Positions 5,901-6,303 of a DNA stretch of 6,303 nucleotides are shown here, piece by piece (within the stretch, counting starts at the first letter, position 1; every line of letters starts with the position of its first letter). Location of the stretch: positions 1-6,303 of the forward strand of contig JAISMZ010000066.1 in NCBI GenBank assembly GCA_031276475.1. The letters run 5' to 3'. Origin of the DNA: Coriobacteriales bacterium. Its GTDB lineage: Bacteria; Actinomycetota; Coriobacteriia; Coriobacteriales; UBA8131. A model generated the notes under the pieces. That model saw nothing but the letters and a program-made list of their open reading frames with translations, ran no database searches and was not told the origin of the DNA. The position numbers were made by a program, and so were the translations under genes.

Positions 5901-5923
5901 GGCGGCGGCTGCGAGGCGGCGGC
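5901..5923 (+). repeat. GC-rich direct repeat GGCGGCGGC
   Basis: Two copies of GGCGGCGGC (5901-5909 and 5915-5923), 14 bases apart, lie upstream of tRNA-Pro. The first also completes a hairpin with GCCGCC at 5884-5889 (stem GCCGCC/GGCGGC, 11-nt loop). No coding role is apparent. Confidence 0.5.
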
Positions 5924-5964
5924 GAGAACAGCGCAGCCTGCGGCTGGCATTTGTAGCAAAGTTC

Positions 5965-5973
5965 TGGTAGGAT
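5965..5973 (+). promoter_or_regulatory. Extended -10 promoter element of tRNA-Pro
   Basis: TGG followed by TAGGAT (5968-5973) matches an extended -10 (TGnTANNNT), ending 12 bp before the mature tRNA start. A poor -35-like TGGCAT lies 17 bp upstream (5945-5950). Transcription would begin near 5980. Confidence 0.55.
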
Positions 5974-5985
5974 ACGTCTTTCAGT

Positions 5986-6062
<77 letters not shown>

Positions 6063-6073
6063 TCTTTTGCTGG

Positions 6074-6303
6074 CTACCCGCGCTCCCCCCACTCGTCCTC
6101 CTCCCCATCCAGCCGCCTCCGCCTGAGCAGACGGATGCCTGCTACCGCAGCTACCGCAAGCACCAGCAGTGATGCCGCGACGATGATAAGCGTGCTGTCT
6201 GCGCCCAGAGAGGTGGTGCGCACTGAGGTGGTCGCATCAAGACCGATGCCATCTGAGGCGTCCTTTGCGGCATCGCTGTCGCTGTCTTTATCCTTATTTG
6301 CAT
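6074..6303 (-). CDS. Membrane-anchored surface protein, C-terminal fragment
   Basis: The last 75 codons of a minus-strand gene that continues past the window's right edge; its stop is TAG at 6076-6074. The visible part starts with an acidic, Lys/Asp/Ser-rich stretch (DKDSDSDAAKDASDG), then a Thr/Ser region, then a hydrophobic segment of about 22 residues (STLIIVAASLLVLAVAAVAG), the basic stop-transfer IRLLRRRRL, and an acidic tail DGEEDEWGERG. This is the layout of a single-pass protein with its bulk outside and a short cytoplasmic tail. No LPxTG-type motif precedes the membrane segment, so simple membrane anchoring is more likely than sortase attachment. The extracellular domains are out of view, so the function cannot be stated. 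An ATG at 6303 is in a different frame and is not the start. Confidence 0.75.
   Translation of the reverse strand, partial: ANKDKDSDSDAAKDASDGIGLDATTSVRTTSLGADSTLIIVAASLLVLAVAAVAGIRLLRRRRLDGEEDEWGERG

Overview
The window is GC-rich (around 60% by eye) with actinobacterial features: alternative GTG and TTG starts, an extended -10 element in front of a tRNA gene, and a zinc-dependent phospholipase C-like protein beginning MPAFITHDLFG. I infer a host-associated Actinomycetota, most likely class Coriobacteriia (Eggerthellales or Coriobacteriales). This rests on remembered family distribution and not on a search.

Layout. Positions 1-304 hold the 3' end of a radical SAM-type gene, with a possible intrinsic terminator in its last codons. 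Positions 349-2080 hold two overlapping plus-strand genes: a zinc phospholipase C-family protein and a MocA-like nucleotidyltransferase that probably starts at TTG 1310. A clear sigma-70-type promoter (TATAAT at 2124-2129) then drives a secreted protein (2186-3367) with a PcsB-like coiled coil, a Ser/Gly linker and a lysozyme/glucosaminidase-like domain. A perfect 9-bp hairpin separates it from a 610-residue half-size ABC exporter (3429-5261). A VanZ-family membrane protein lies convergently on the minus strand (5372-5806). A GC-rich divergent intergenic stretch follows, then tRNA-Pro(CGG) on the plus strand (5986-6062). The last 230 bases hold the minus-strand C-terminus of a membrane-anchored surface protein.

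Function. Several products act at the cell envelope: the predicted wall hydrolase, the exporter, the VanZ-like protein and the anchored protein. The sequence does not show that they form one pathway. The phospholipase-like and nucleotidyltransferase genes are translationally overlapped, but their shared role is not evident.

The most unusual signal is inside ordinary genes. The exporter ATPase domain has an extra in-frame stretch of about 15 codons that coincides with a near-perfect palindrome (17-bp perfect arms, 44 bp in total). The MocA-like enzyme has an extra stretch of about 30 codons whose first 54 bases are bounded by a 14-bp inverted repeat. These look like small in-frame palindromic insertions. 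I see no convincing new multi-gene system, CRISPR array, transposase or integrase in the window.
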